Below are positions 8,483-18,837 of a DNA stretch of 64,000 nt, piece after piece. The notes beneath the pieces are model-generated. The model searched no databases. It was not told where the DNA came from and worked only from the letters and a program-made list of their open reading frames with translations. Within the stretch, counting starts at the first letter, position 1. The number at the start of each line of letters is the position of its first letter. Origin of the DNA: Acinetobacter nectaris CIP 110549 (GTDB lineage: Bacteria > Pseudomonadota > Gammaproteobacteria > Pseudomonadales > Moraxellaceae); contig NZ_KI530712.1 of the NCBI RefSeq assembly GCF_000488215.1, forward strand, positions 1,058,881 through 1,122,880. Direction: 5' to 3'. A program made the position numbers and the translations under genes.

Positions 8483-9100
8483 ATGAAAGGTACAGTTTTA
8501 GATTTCTCGGTACAAAGCAACAAAGGGATCATTACCCTAGATGAAAAACGATATCACTTCACAGGTGATCAATGGAAGGAACAACTCCACCCTAAACGTG
8601 GGCAACATGTTGATTTTGAGGTTGATGAACAGACAGGTAACGCAATCAACATTTACTTTGTTGTGACGCCAAGTACAAGTACACCAATCAAAAATCCACA
8701 GACAGAATCAAATGGTCAAACAAAAGATACTGCACAGGCTGAGACAAATAAATTTCAAGCGATTCTGGATGAATATCAAAAGTCAGTCATGACTTGCTTT
8801 AAAAAGTATGTTGATATTAAAGGCCGTGCTGCACGTTCTGAATACTGGTACTTTCAACTATGTGCCACATTAATCATGTTGATCATGAGTACTGCTAATG
8901 ACACACTTTCTACGATTGCCTTTGTTATTTTCATTCCCCCCCTGATCACTGTTACTGTTCGACGCTTACATGACATTAATCGCTCAGGATGGTGGGTACT
9001 CATTGCTGCAATTCCATTGGTTGGAAGTATAGTCATACTCTATTGGGCCGTTTCAAAAGGCTCACCTGAAGAAAACCTCTATGGGCCACCTTCACAATAA
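8483..9100 (+). CDS. DUF805 membrane protein with N-terminal OB/cold-shock-like domain
   Basis: Residues 1-60 (MKGTVLDFSVQSNKGII...) look like a cold-shock/OB fold, as in proteins that join such a domain to a membrane part. After a polar linker (about 65-95) comes the DUF805 domain: FKKYVDIKGRAARSEYW, two to three membrane helices, RRLHDINRSGWW, and the C-terminal GPP. DUF805 proteins are inner-membrane proteins of unknown role, common in phages and islands. The second ATG (8483) is chosen because GGA lies 9 nt before it; 8477 is the alternative. It probably shares a transcript with the lipoprotein before it. Confidence 0.82.
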   Translation: MKGTVLDFSVQSNKGIITLDEKRYHFTGDQWKEQLHPKRGQHVDFEVDEQTGNAINIYFVVTPSTSTPIKNPQTESNGQTKDTAQAETNKFQAILDEYQKSVMTCFKKYVDIKGRAARSEYWYFQLCATLIMLIMSTANDTLSTIAFVIFIPPLITVTVRRLHDINRSGWWVLIAAIPLVGSIVILYWAVSKGSPEENLYGPPSQ

Positions 9101-9160
9101 GCCCAAGTAATCAAGCATGGAATGATAAGGATATCTTTCCATGTCTTCATCCAAGAACCA

Positions 9161-10033
9161 CTAATTAAAAGTACGCATTCTCTTAGTGCATTTAACCCTT
9201 AAGTACTGCTCCTCTTTCTCAGGACAAGTGAGATAACTTACTGCTTTCTCACAACGCTCACATGCCTCAATATCATCCCTATAAATTCGTCCAATACCTA
9301 ATATTCCTAGGTCGGTATAACGTGCAACTTGCTTGGGGTCATGACAGTTATAATAATTTCCCTGCTTAGAGGTAATATCTTCAATCCATACTTGACCAAG
9401 CTTGCTTGCAACTCCCCAACCACTTTGTACTTTATGCCCATTAAAGATCATCAGTACATGACAATGATAGCCTTTATCCGATCCCTGCTCTAATGCCCAT
9501 GCATAGTCTACTAAGTGTTTTAGAAACCCTTTACGCTGTCCAAGATAATCACATAGTGTTCTGATATCTCTATAGAATACATCGACATTCACATCTCGAT
9601 GCTCTTTTAAATAAGCCAAATCCACACGAACAACTAAAGATTTAGAATATTGATTTAGTGCATGCTTTAACCTCTTAGCAAGAGATTTCTTATTTCTAAA
9701 TTCATTTTCACGATGTCTTCTTAAGTCATGTCGATGTACAGAACTATAGTTTGAGAAATATTCTTCCCATCCATTTATAGAATCCTCACAATAAAGATAA
9801 TCAGCCAAATCTTCATAACTTAGATCGTCAATTAGATGCTCATCTATCAAATCACTCCATGCATTGATATAACCAAAGTAGCTATAAGCTGGTTCATATA
9901 TCTCATTAAAACTGAATAGCAATGAAGCAAATAGATCATAAAAACTTTCATCTCGTTCTATTCCATGTATAACCCAACTCTCAGTAGTACTCTCAATTTC
10001 AATGAGTAAATCTGACTCTCTTTGATTATTCAT
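9161..10033 (-). CDS. YagK/YfjJ-type (inovirus Gp2-like) replication protein
   Basis: This 290-residue protein has the YagK/YfjJ C-terminal domain. A strand VVRVDLAYLK (about 133-142) is followed by a helix with a FYRDIRTL pattern, then KGYHCHVLMIFNGH (about 190-203), which holds the HxH metal motif of HUH-type rolling-circle replication enzymes, and later VARYTDLG. Such genes mark CP4-57/CP4-6-like islands and inoviruses, where they probably start replication of the excised circle. GGAG precedes the ATG at a normal distance. The N-terminal 110 residues are acidic and aromatic-rich and less conserved. Confidence 0.8.
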   Translation of the reverse strand: MNNQRESDLLIEIESTTESWVIHGIERDESFYDLFASLLFSFNEIYEPAYSYFGYINAWSDLIDEHLIDDLSYEDLADYLYCEDSINGWEEYFSNYSSVHRHDLRRHRENEFRNKKSLAKRLKHALNQYSKSLVVRVDLAYLKEHRDVNVDVFYRDIRTLCDYLGQRKGFLKHLVDYAWALEQGSDKGYHCHVLMIFNGHKVQSGWGVASKLGQVWIEDITSKQGNYYNCHDPKQVARYTDLGILGIGRIYRDDIEACERCEKAVSYLTCPEKEEQYLRVKCTKRMRTFN

Positions 10034-10321
10034 GTTTAGTATCTCCTATGCTGAATACATAGAAGACCTGAATTAGGTATAAAGATATTTATAGCCTCTA
10101 ATAAGGTATTCCATATCACTCATAATAAGATGAGTAAGTATGATGTATGAGATATTAATAATATTAATAACCTTCAATAAAACTGGGGTCTAACCTATCT
10201 TAATCCTCCAACAATCATTACCAATCAGAAATGGTTTTTTCCATATACACTAAAAATAAGCTCAAGAAGCACTTGCCTTCCTTACATATAAGTGGCCTAT
10301 TTCCTCAGAAAAAGTTATGCG
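10034..10321. other. Island intergenic region upstream of the Rep-like gene
   Basis: No gene is visible. Short inverted repeats are present, such as ACCT-gaatt-AGGT near 10055 and CTCAT-aataag-ATGAG near 10119. These are the sort of sites a replication initiator or regulator might use, but nothing decisive is seen. Confidence 0.35.
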
Positions 10322-12622
10322 TTAGACTAAATTACCTCTAATTAACTGTCTGATACTCTTTGTCTTACTTACAATTCTTTTATGAACAAGTATTTCATTC
10401 CAAGAATACAAAAGTTGATACCCCATATATAAGTTGGATATATCATCTTTAAATCTCTTTATTTGATCTTTCTGGTAATCTTTTATCTCAATAAATGATT
10501 GGTTTTCCATAGATGAGTTACATATTTTTTCATCTGCAACATCAAAAACTAGTCCTTTATAACTGTTTTCATCAAACACATGATTAGCTGTTTGCTTAAG
10601 TTTCACTTTTTGATGTTCAACATTATCTTTTTTATTCTGAACATAGTTTTTCCAACTATCCATTGTTTTAGTACGTACATTTTCTATATATGTTTTTATA
10701 TCTTGCTCAGGCATATCTAGGGGAAAATCTGACTGAAAGATAAGTGTAACATCGATAAAAAAAGTATCGTAACTGTCTAGAGCATGAACGCCTAGGTGTG
10801 CCAACAAATTTGCACCTGAATTTTTCTTAGTTCTTTTCAAGTTTTTAAGATAATCTTTAAATAATTTTAAATTTTTCTCAAGACTACCATGTGGTCTTAA
10901 TGCAAAATAGAATTTCAAACGCAATGCAAAAAAACTGCTTTGTAAATATTTATCTAAATAATTTTTTACTTGTTCTTTATTCTTAGAAATTTTGATACTG
11001 TCATTATGATTCAAAATGAATATATCATTTCTGCTATTTTTATCGGTTTCTTTTAATATATTTAGACGATGATTAAATTCAACAATTCCCCTTTTATCAA
11101 TCTCAAAAAATTTTTCTAACCCTCGCTGACTATGCAGATATAAAACCTTCTTAACTCTATGACTAATGAAACTATTCTCTTTCCATTTAACCAATGTTGA
11201 CTCATCTACTTTCAATAATTTCTTTGCAATGCCTAAATATATTTTTGCTTCTTCAGAAAGGAGCTTTTGTGCCTTTTTAAATATCTTATCTTGCTCAACC
11301 AATGAATTAGAAGCTATTGTAAATACGTTATTCTTATTAAATTGAATAATTCTCATAAAATATTCAATATCAAGGAATAGATCTGTATCATTGGAATCAA
11401 AATTATTCAGATAAAATACCCTCATCATCTGAATTTCATCTTTTATTTCTTTAGGTAAGTTTTTAATCTTAGTTATGTATTTCTCAGGAATATCTAATTC
11501 TATAAATTTTTTAATCTTAGTTTTGACTGTGCTTATATCTTTTGGCTTTTTAGCACACTCTACTGCCAGATGGTTATTAAAAATGCCTTCTTTAATTGAA
11601 ACATTTGAGGTTTCTTTCAATTCTATCCAACTCACTTCGCCATTATATTCAGAGAGACTGTTAGTATTAAGCCAGTTATCACAAAAAATAGGTTTCAAAA
11701 TATTATTGACATTATAGATATAACCTAAAACTAGCTCTTTGAATGAATGCTGCTTTCCTAAAATTATTGATGTATCAATAGCATGAATTGAGTCTGAGAT
11801 TTTTGCGTTAATTGTTTCCGTTCTGTCGACGATATCAAACCATCCCTCACCAAACAATGTAGTTAGACTCTCACCTAGGACACCTCTAATTAATGTCACT
11901 CGACAAGAATCTGACATACTCCCCACTTTTTTAAAAACATATATTTTTTGTATAAAAAAATGATTATATAAATCAACCTCTTTTCTAGAATACTCTAGAA
12001 CTAATCCATACTCTTGCATTAAGCGTGAAGTATGCTCATATAAGAGGCATTCTATATTAATGAGCCTTTCATTAAAGAATTTAATGTTGATAAGAAAATC
12101 ACAAAAAAATAGTGGCACATTTACTTCTACTTGAGTATCAAAAACTTCACAAGCTGCTTGAAAGCTCCTATCATCGAATTGTATTTGTGCTACAGATTGC
12201 TTTTTTTGTTCAAAATACTTAATGAAATAATTAAAAAAATTAAAAAAATCTTCTTGAGGAAAAGCATCAATTGTCCAACTACTACAATTTTTTATAAGGT
12301 AATAATAATTTTCAGATGATATGTACCTCAAGTAGATCAGGATATTAAATTCAAAATCATATCTTCGCCTACCCATCTCAATTAAATCTAAGTCAACATA
12401 AAGTTTTTTATAAAAAGCTAAGTATTCTTCCAGAAGCCTAAAGTTTTTTTCGGCCTTGGCCTTTTGATACTCCACTTCATTTGGATAAGTAGAGTTACTA
12501 ATCTCATCCAATATACAACTAAGATTCTCAAGCATAGAAATCAAATCATGTTGATCTTTTTTATAGCATTCACTTTTTTCATAAACAGTTTTTAGTTGCT
12601 TATAAATTTCTTTTTTTTCCAT
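10322..12622 (-). CDS. Large island-borne protein of unknown family
   Basis: This single intact 766-residue frame is very AT-rich. I do not recognise a family. The protein is mostly charged and helical (many Lys, Asn, Phe, Tyr, Glu), with no signal peptide or membrane helix and a basic C-terminus ending SIRQLIRGNLV. There is no obvious NTPase, nuclease or protease motif. Residues about 566-632 (ALRLKFYFAL...FKDYLKNL...DTFFIDVTLIF) faintly echo the strand-helix-strand pattern of the neighbouring YagK/YfjJ-type protein but lack the HxH pair. No good ribosome site precedes the ATG. It sits alone between integrase and Rep-like genes, the usual cargo slot of such islands, where anti-phage genes are common; defence is a guess. 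Confidence 0.85.
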   Translation of the reverse strand: MEKKEIYKQLKTVYEKSECYKKDQHDLISMLENLSCILDEISNSTYPNEVEYQKAKAEKNFRLLEEYLAFYKKLYVDLDLIEMGRRRYDFEFNILIYLRYISSENYYYLIKNCSSWTIDAFPQEDFFNFFNYFIKYFEQKKQSVAQIQFDDRSFQAACEVFDTQVEVNVPLFFCDFLINIKFFNERLINIECLLYEHTSRLMQEYGLVLEYSRKEVDLYNHFFIQKIYVFKKVGSMSDSCRVTLIRGVLGESLTTLFGEGWFDIVDRTETINAKISDSIHAIDTSIILGKQHSFKELVLGYIYNVNNILKPIFCDNWLNTNSLSEYNGEVSWIELKETSNVSIKEGIFNNHLAVECAKKPKDISTVKTKIKKFIELDIPEKYITKIKNLPKEIKDEIQMMRVFYLNNFDSNDTDLFLDIEYFMRIIQFNKNNVFTIASNSLVEQDKIFKKAQKLLSEEAKIYLGIAKKLLKVDESTLVKWKENSFISHRVKKVLYLHSQRGLEKFFEIDKRGIVEFNHRLNILKETDKNSRNDIFILNHNDSIKISKNKEQVKNYLDKYLQSSFFALRLKFYFALRPHGSLEKNLKLFKDYLKNLKRTKKNSGANLLAHLGVHALDSYDTFFIDVTLIFQSDFPLDMPEQDIKTYIENVRTKTMDSWKNYVQNKKDNVEHQKVKLKQTANHVFDENSYKGLVFDVADEKICNSSMENQSFIEIKDYQKDQIKRFKDDISNLYMGYQLLYSWNEILVHKRIVSKTKSIRQLIRGNLV

Positions 12623-12804
12623 AAAAATTTTAATTTGCTTATAAAAATAATAAACTTACCTTAAAAACCCTGTAAAGTTAAGTATTTTCAATACATACAG
12701 CCAAATCTATCTAATTTAAATTCCAATATATAAAATTATAATTCCAATATTTAAAAAACTAATTCCTATAAATATAACTATTATTTCCGATAAAATATCA
12801 ATAA

Positions 12805-12841
12805 AAAACCCCTAAATAGAGCTTAACTATTTAGGGGTTTT
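12805..12841. terminator. Bidirectional terminator between integrase and the 766-residue cargo gene
   Basis: A perfect 15-bp stem (12805-12819 with 12827-12841, core CCCCTAAATAG) closes a 7-nt loop and is flanked by A and T runs. It ends integrase transcription on the minus strand and insulates the cargo gene. Confidence 0.9.
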
Positions 12842-12904
12842 AGGAAAATATTCGTTAAGTTTATTTACTTAGAAAAGGATTTATAACACTCTAGTAAATA
12901 CTAC

Positions 12905-14056
12905 CTAGTAGTAATTCATCCACTCAATCACCTTAGCTTCGTACCAATCCATCATCTTAACCCTCTCCTCCCAATATTGAGCACGATTGTAAGCAGCACG
13001 AATACGGTTCTGTGGAACATGTGCTAACTGTCTTTCTATAACATCATAATTAAATAAATTAGACTCATTCAAAACCGTACTAAACAATGATCTAAAACCA
13101 TGAGTTGTCATCTTACCTGCGTAACCAGAACGCTTAATCACCTGTAAAATTGACTCACTACGCATGGGCTCCTTACTATTTAAACGATGAGGAAAAAGTA
13201 AATCTTCGTTATGTGTCAACCTAAGTGCTTCCAATTCTTGAAGCATTAAATTTGTTAAAGGGACTCGATGAGGTAACCCATTTTTCATTCGTTTTTCTGG
13301 TATATCCCATACTCTATTTTCTATATCAAACTCACTCCAAGTTGCTTTGAGTAACTCACTTACCCTTACACCTGTCAGCATAATCAACATAATTGCATGG
13401 TGTGTTTGAGCATCACTTGGGTACATGCGTACCTTCTTTAGAAACTCAGGCATGTCTTGAGCTTGTAACGATGCTAAATTTTTTACTTTCCTAGATTTCA
13501 ATGCATATACCAAGTCTGATGCAGGATTATCTAGTCTATAACTATGTGCAATCGCATACTTCATTACCATCCCACATCTTGATAATGTTCTTTTAGCAAC
13601 TTCTAAAGACCCTCTATTCTCAATTTTTCTAATTGCTTCTAGAATAATAGGTGCTGTTAATTTATCGATCTCATGATTACCAAAACTTAGATACAACTCA
13701 TCTAGAGACGCCCTAACATTGCTAATATGTTTATCTGACCATGTCCCCTTTTGATTTTCAAACCAATCTTCGGCAACTTCACTAAATTGAGGTTTTGGAG
13801 ATTCTAGGCTACTATCCTCTGCATATTGGATTTTAAGTCTAGAAGCCATATCACGTGCTTTCTTTAAACTAATGTCTGGATATTTACCTATAGATTTAGA
13901 CTTCCTGTCACCATTAATCGTTAAACGTAGATTCCAATATTTTGTGCCGTTTGTAGAAACCTGTAGCGATAGACCATTTACATCTGATAAACGATAAGGC
14001 TTGTCTTTCGGCTTTGCTTGTTTGCACTGACTATCTGTTAATTGTGTTGATGCCAT
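12905..14056 (-). CDS. P4-type tyrosine integrase
   Basis: This protein of about 383 residues has an N-terminal arm-binding DUF4102-like domain (about 5-85), a core-binding SAM-like domain (about 92-180) and a catalytic domain. Counting from one residue earlier, the catalytic set is R232 (TGVRVSELL), K259, H320 and R323 (HGFRS), H347 (LAHVPQ) and the nucleophile Y357 (AAYNRAQYW), so it looks active. The frame can open at a GTG (14059); the ATG at 14056 is preferred. The gene begins about 170 nt from the 3' end of ssrA, in the same direction, the usual arrangement for an element inserted into tmRNA. It catalyses insertion and excision of the island. Confidence 0.95.
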   Translation of the reverse strand: MASTQLTDSQCKQAKPKDKPYRLSDVNGLSLQVSTNGTKYWNLRLTINGDRKSKSIGKYPDISLKKARDMASRLKIQYAEDSSLESPKPQFSEVAEDWFENQKGTWSDKHISNVRASLDELYLSFGNHEIDKLTAPIILEAIRKIENRGSLEVAKRTLSRCGMVMKYAIAHSYRLDNPASDLVYALKSRKVKNLASLQAQDMPEFLKKVRMYPSDAQTHHAIMLIMLTGVRVSELLKATWSEFDIENRVWDIPEKRMKNGLPHRVPLTNLMLQELEALRLTHNEDLLFPHRLNSKEPMRSESILQVIKRSGYAGKMTTHGFRSLFSTVLNESNLFNYDVIERQLAHVPQNRIRAAYNRAQYWEERVKMMDWYEAKVIEWMNYY

Positions 14057-14078
14057 CACCTAAAACCTTTCATTATTG

Positions 14079-14109
14079 ATTGGGTAAATTTTCCCTTTTT
14101 TTACCCAAT
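14079..14109. promoter_or_regulatory. Inverted repeat upstream of integrase (possible operator)
   Basis: ATTGGGTAAA (14079-14088) and TTTACCCAAT (14100-14109) form a perfect 10-bp inverted repeat, 11 nt apart, 23 nt before the integrase start. It has no T run that would make it a terminator here. Autoregulation by integrase or an excisionase is possible; the role is inferred. Confidence 0.5.
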
Positions 14110-14163
14110 TAGGCAAAAACAAGGTCATATTCAATCGGATAACTTCGGATAAACAGGCAAATA

Positions 14164-14198
14164 AAAAAGCCTTTAAATATTGAATTTAAAGGCTTTTT
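14164..14198 (-). terminator. Terminator downstream of tmRNA
   Basis: A perfect 15-bp stem (14164-14178 with 14184-14198, core AGCCTTTAAAT) closes a 5-nt loop about 32 nt past the tmRNA CCA end. A/T runs on both sides let it work in either direction. Confidence 0.88.
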
Positions 14199-14229
14199 AT
14201 AATCAGTCCTGTGAGACTGGATAAAAATT

Positions 14230-14255
14230 TGGTGGAGATGGCGGGAGTTGAACCC
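14230..14255. other. Probable island attachment site (tmRNA 3' end)
   Basis: The island integrase lies directly beyond the 3' end of ssrA, whose T-arm and acceptor (14230 to about 14285) are intact. Islands of this class insert in this sequence and restore it, so the att core should lie here. I found no second copy in the window, so the far end is off the left edge. The exact core is unknown. Confidence 0.6.
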
Positions 14256-14589
14256 GCGTCCGCCAGCATTACGCTCCAGAATACTACATGCTTAGATATC
14301 GTCTATTGTTTTAGCACTTAAAGACCCGACGAACAGGGTTAAAAGCGCGATCCTTTAAGTTTGATATAGAACCCCAAGGCTTGATTCTATACGGACTTGT
14401 GTGCGTTCGCTTCTGTCGGGTTATCAGGCCACAAGTAATCTGATAAGCGGACTAGTAGCCCTTAGGCTACTTGAGCGTAAGATTCGTCGTTTGCGACTAT
14501 AAAATTGCAAATTTTATTTACGAGAGAAAATGCGCTCTCGGCATGCATCTATGAGTTTCATCACCAGCGTCGAAGCCAATAACATCCCC
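14230..14589 (-). ncRNA. ssrA: Transfer-messenger RNA (tmRNA)
   Basis: The minus strand begins GGGGATGTTATTGGCTTCGA and ends with the T-arm GGTTCAACTCCC and CATCTCCACCA. The 5' GGGGATG and 3' CATCTCC ends form the 7-bp acceptor stem with a G3-U pair, the alanine identity mark. The mRNA-like part has the resume codon GCA at 14494 and encodes the tag ANDESYAQVA followed by TAA (14462-14494). tmRNA rescues stalled ribosomes with SmpB and tags the broken proteins for proteolysis. The length of 360 nt and the encoded CCA fit gammaproteobacteria. Confidence 0.97.
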
Positions 14590-14603
14590 ATGTATGTAAA
14601 CCA

Positions 14604-14609
14604 ATTATA
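14604..14609 (-). promoter_or_regulatory. Probable -10 element of ssrA
   Basis: A perfect TATAAT (minus strand) lies 14 nt before the mature tmRNA 5' end, giving a short leader removable by RNase P. A clear -35 box is not seen. Confidence 0.55.
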
Positions 14610-14668
14610 ACATAGTATATGTAAAATACTATACATTTAAGATTTTAAATTTACGATAGATATAACAG

Positions 14669-16192
14669 CTAGTGTGAAGGTCCACCTTCTATTTTTCTTG
14701 GTTTCGGACATAGCCAAATAATCATAGCACCTAATAGGAAAATCATAGAAAAGACCAAGAATACGTGATCAGCCGCAACCGTTAGAGCTTCTTTATTAAC
14801 AAGGTTTGAAATTGTACCTAATGCTGTTTCATAGCTAAAACCTTTATGCTGAAGTTCACCCAATGTAGGCTGTATATTCATACTAGAAACAATTTCACTA
14901 CGTGAAATACTGGCATGATTATCCCATATCGTAACGGACAATGATGCACCTATAGCACCACCCATTGTCCTCATAAAATTCATTAAACCTGCTGCTGCGG
15001 CAACTTCACTTGGTAAAACAGATCCAAGAGCAATGTTTGTTAAAGGAATAAAAAAGAATGGGACACCAAACCCTTGTAGAATTTGAGGCCAAGCCAATGC
15101 CATGAAGTCTACTTCATTACTCCAAAAAGCACGCATGAGTGTTACACCACCTAAAATACAAAGCCCAAAGCTTGCCAGTGCTCTTTGGTCAAACTTTGTT
15201 GAAAGCTTAGCAACAACAGGAGACATTGTCACGCTGCCTAACCCCATTGTTGCTGTAAGATAGCCAGCCCACGTCGCGGTATACCCCATATTGGTTTGCA
15301 ACCATTGCGGAATAAGTACAATACTCCCAAAAAATGCGCCAAAACCAAAACCCATCGTTAATACCGCAAGGGAAAATCCAAGATGTCTAAAAACAGAAAT
15401 ATTTACAATAGGATTCTTTTCTGTCAGTTCCCAAATCACAAAAATGATAAAACCAATAAAAGAGACTACAGCCAATGTACAAATTAAATTACTAGAGAAC
15501 CAATCATGGTCATGCCCTAAATCCAATAATAATTGTAATGCACCAATTGCAATAATGAGTAATGAGAGACCAATGGCATCAACTTTCACTAAAGCCGTCG
15601 GTGTTTCTGCAGGTTTCAACAGATTAAGAACACCAAAAACACAAATAATACCTATTGGTAAATTAATAAAGAAAATCCAATGCCAAGATAAATTATCACT
15701 AAACCAACCACCCAAAATTGGCCCAACAATTGGCCCAACTACAGTCGTCATTGCCCATAAGCCCATGGCCTGCGCATGTTTTTCTGGTGGATGAATACGC
15801 ATAAGCAAGGTTTGACTTAAAGGCATTAATGGCCCACCAAAAAGTCCCTGACCAATTCGACAAAACACCAACAACTCTAAAGAATTAGATACACCACACA
15901 TCACTGAGAAAAATGTAAAACCGATAAGACATGAAGCAAATACACGAACTGCACCAAACCGTCCTGCAAGCCACCCAGTTAACGGTACACAAATAGCTTC
16001 AGCTACTGCATAAGAAGTAATTACCCAAGTACCTTGCGTGGTTGAAACAGCAAGACTACCTGTAATGTGTGCAACAGATACATTGGCAATCGTCGTGTCA
16101 ACCACAACCATAAAGTTAGCCAATGCTAAAACAAGTGTTGCAAGTAACAGTCTATTTCCTGTTAGATCCCCTAAAGGTACAAACTTATTCAT
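14669..16192 (-). CDS. emrB: DHA2-family MFS drug efflux transporter, EmrB-like
   Basis: This 507-residue inner-membrane protein has about 14 hydrophobic helices. The DHA2 motif near the N-terminus reads VVVDTTIANVSVAHI, followed by TTQGTWVITSYAVAEA, GWLAGRFGAVRVF and the motif C-like GPIVGPILGGWF. Its length equals E. coli EmrB. It exports hydrophobic compounds in exchange for protons, working with the EmrA adaptor and an outer-membrane channel such as TolC. The start lies 3 nt after the emrA stop, so the pair is one operon. The drug range cannot be told from sequence. Confidence 0.92.
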   Translation of the reverse strand: MNKFVPLGDLTGNRLLLATLVLALANFMVVVDTTIANVSVAHITGSLAVSTTQGTWVITSYAVAEAICVPLTGWLAGRFGAVRVFASCLIGFTFFSVMCGVSNSLELLVFCRIGQGLFGGPLMPLSQTLLMRIHPPEKHAQAMGLWAMTTVVGPIVGPILGGWFSDNLSWHWIFFINLPIGIICVFGVLNLLKPAETPTALVKVDAIGLSLLIIAIGALQLLLDLGHDHDWFSSNLICTLAVVSFIGFIIFVIWELTEKNPIVNISVFRHLGFSLAVLTMGFGFGAFFGSIVLIPQWLQTNMGYTATWAGYLTATMGLGSVTMSPVVAKLSTKFDQRALASFGLCILGGVTLMRAFWSNEVDFMALAWPQILQGFGVPFFFIPLTNIALGSVLPSEVAAAAGLMNFMRTMGGAIGASLSVTIWDNHASISRSEIVSSMNIQPTLGELQHKGFSYETALGTISNLVNKEALTVAADHVFLVFSMIFLLGAMIIWLCPKPRKIEGGPSH

Positions 16193-16195
16193 AAT

Positions 16196-17344
16196 TTACG
16201 ACTTCGACTTTAGATCAACTTTCGCTGTCATCGACAGTCCTACACGCAATGGATGTTTTTCAAGTTCTTTTGGATCTAACGCAACACGAACAGGCAAACG
16301 TTGCACAACCTTAATCCAGTTCCCTGTTGCATTTTGTGCAGGAATTAAAGCAAAAGCTGCACCTGTCCCACCTGAAAAGCCAACAACTTTTCCATGGTAA
16401 ACCACATCATCACCATATAAGTCAGATGTAAGCGTTACAGCTTGACCAGGTTTTACATCTGCCAATTGATTTTCTTTGAAGTTCGCATCCACATAAAGTT
16501 TATTTACAGGGACAACGAGCATTAAAGAAGACCCAACAGCGACTGTTTGACCAATTTGCACATTACGATTTGTCACCACACCATCAACAGGAGCTTTAAT
16601 CACTGTACGCTCTAAATTAAGTTGAGCCTGATCAACCTTTGCCTGTGCTGCAAGAACATCTGGCGTTGTTTCTTGGTCTAAACCTTTAATCAAGGCATTG
16701 TTTGCATCTAGATTACTTTGAGCAACTTTTTGATTTGACACAGCCTGAGATAGGCCTGCTTGCGCAACATTATAATTTGCTTTTGCTGTATTTAATGCAT
16801 TCTGCGAAGTTGTATATTCCTCTTTAGAGATTGCACCTGATGCACTCAATGACTGGCGACGCTTAAAATCAGACATCGCTCGCTCTAAGTCTGCTTTCGC
16901 TTTCTCAACTTGTGCCTTTTGACTCTGTATCGCATCATGAGTTGATTGAATCTGTGAAGACAAAGAACCATTATTCGCCTGCGTCTGTGTATATTGACGC
17001 TTCACTTTTGCTAAATCTGCTTGAGCCTGTGCTAAAGCAATTTTGGCATCACGGTCATCTATCGTTACGAGTGTATCCCCAGCCTTCACACTTTGGGTAT
17101 CTTCAACAGACACATGTGCAACCTGACCACCAACCATAGAGCTTACTTGTGCAGTATCTGCACCAACATATGCATTATCTGTATCTTCCACATGACCAAA
17201 GAACACAGTCCATACCATATAAATAATGGCACAAATCACGAATATTACCGCAACGATCGATAACCATTTTTTACGTTTTGGATTTGTAGATGCTATATTC
17301 TGCTGTTCTTTTTTCTGCGAAGCTGGCAAATGTTCTTCAGTCAT
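16196..17344 (-). CDS. emrA: EmrA-like membrane fusion (adaptor) protein
   Basis: This 382-residue protein has a cytoplasmic tail rich in Lys/Gln, one membrane helix (about 29-50) and a HlyD/EmrA-type periplasmic part. The first lipoyl half-motif (VSVEDTQSVKAGDTLVTIDD) is followed by a long Ala/Gln-rich coiled-coil hairpin (about 115-235) and the second half-motif with APVDGVVTNRNVQIGQTV, then the beta-barrel domain. It links EmrB to an outer-membrane duct. The ATG at 17344 opens the emrAB operon. The upstream region is extremely AT-rich and shows no clear operator; no emrR-type regulator lies next to it. Confidence 0.92.
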   Translation of the reverse strand: MTEEHLPASQKKEQQNIASTNPKRKKWLSIVAVIFVICAIIYMVWTVFFGHVEDTDNAYVGADTAQVSSMVGGQVAHVSVEDTQSVKAGDTLVTIDDRDAKIALAQAQADLAKVKRQYTQTQANNGSLSSQIQSTHDAIQSQKAQVEKAKADLERAMSDFKRRQSLSASGAISKEEYTTSQNALNTAKANYNVAQAGLSQAVSNQKVAQSNLDANNALIKGLDQETTPDVLAAQAKVDQAQLNLERTVIKAPVDGVVTNRNVQIGQTVAVGSSLMLVVPVNKLYVDANFKENQLADVKPGQAVTLTSDLYGDDVVYHGKVVGFSGGTGAAFALIPAQNATGNWIKVVQRLPVRVALDPKELEKHPLRVGLSMTAKVDLKSKS

Positions 17345-18828
<1,484 letters not shown>

Positions 18829-18837
18829 TTACAACAG

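Noticed and set aside
9116..9142. CATGGAA/TTCCATG hairpin between convergent island genes
   Set aside because: It is only 7 bp with a long loop and no T run, too weak to call a terminator.
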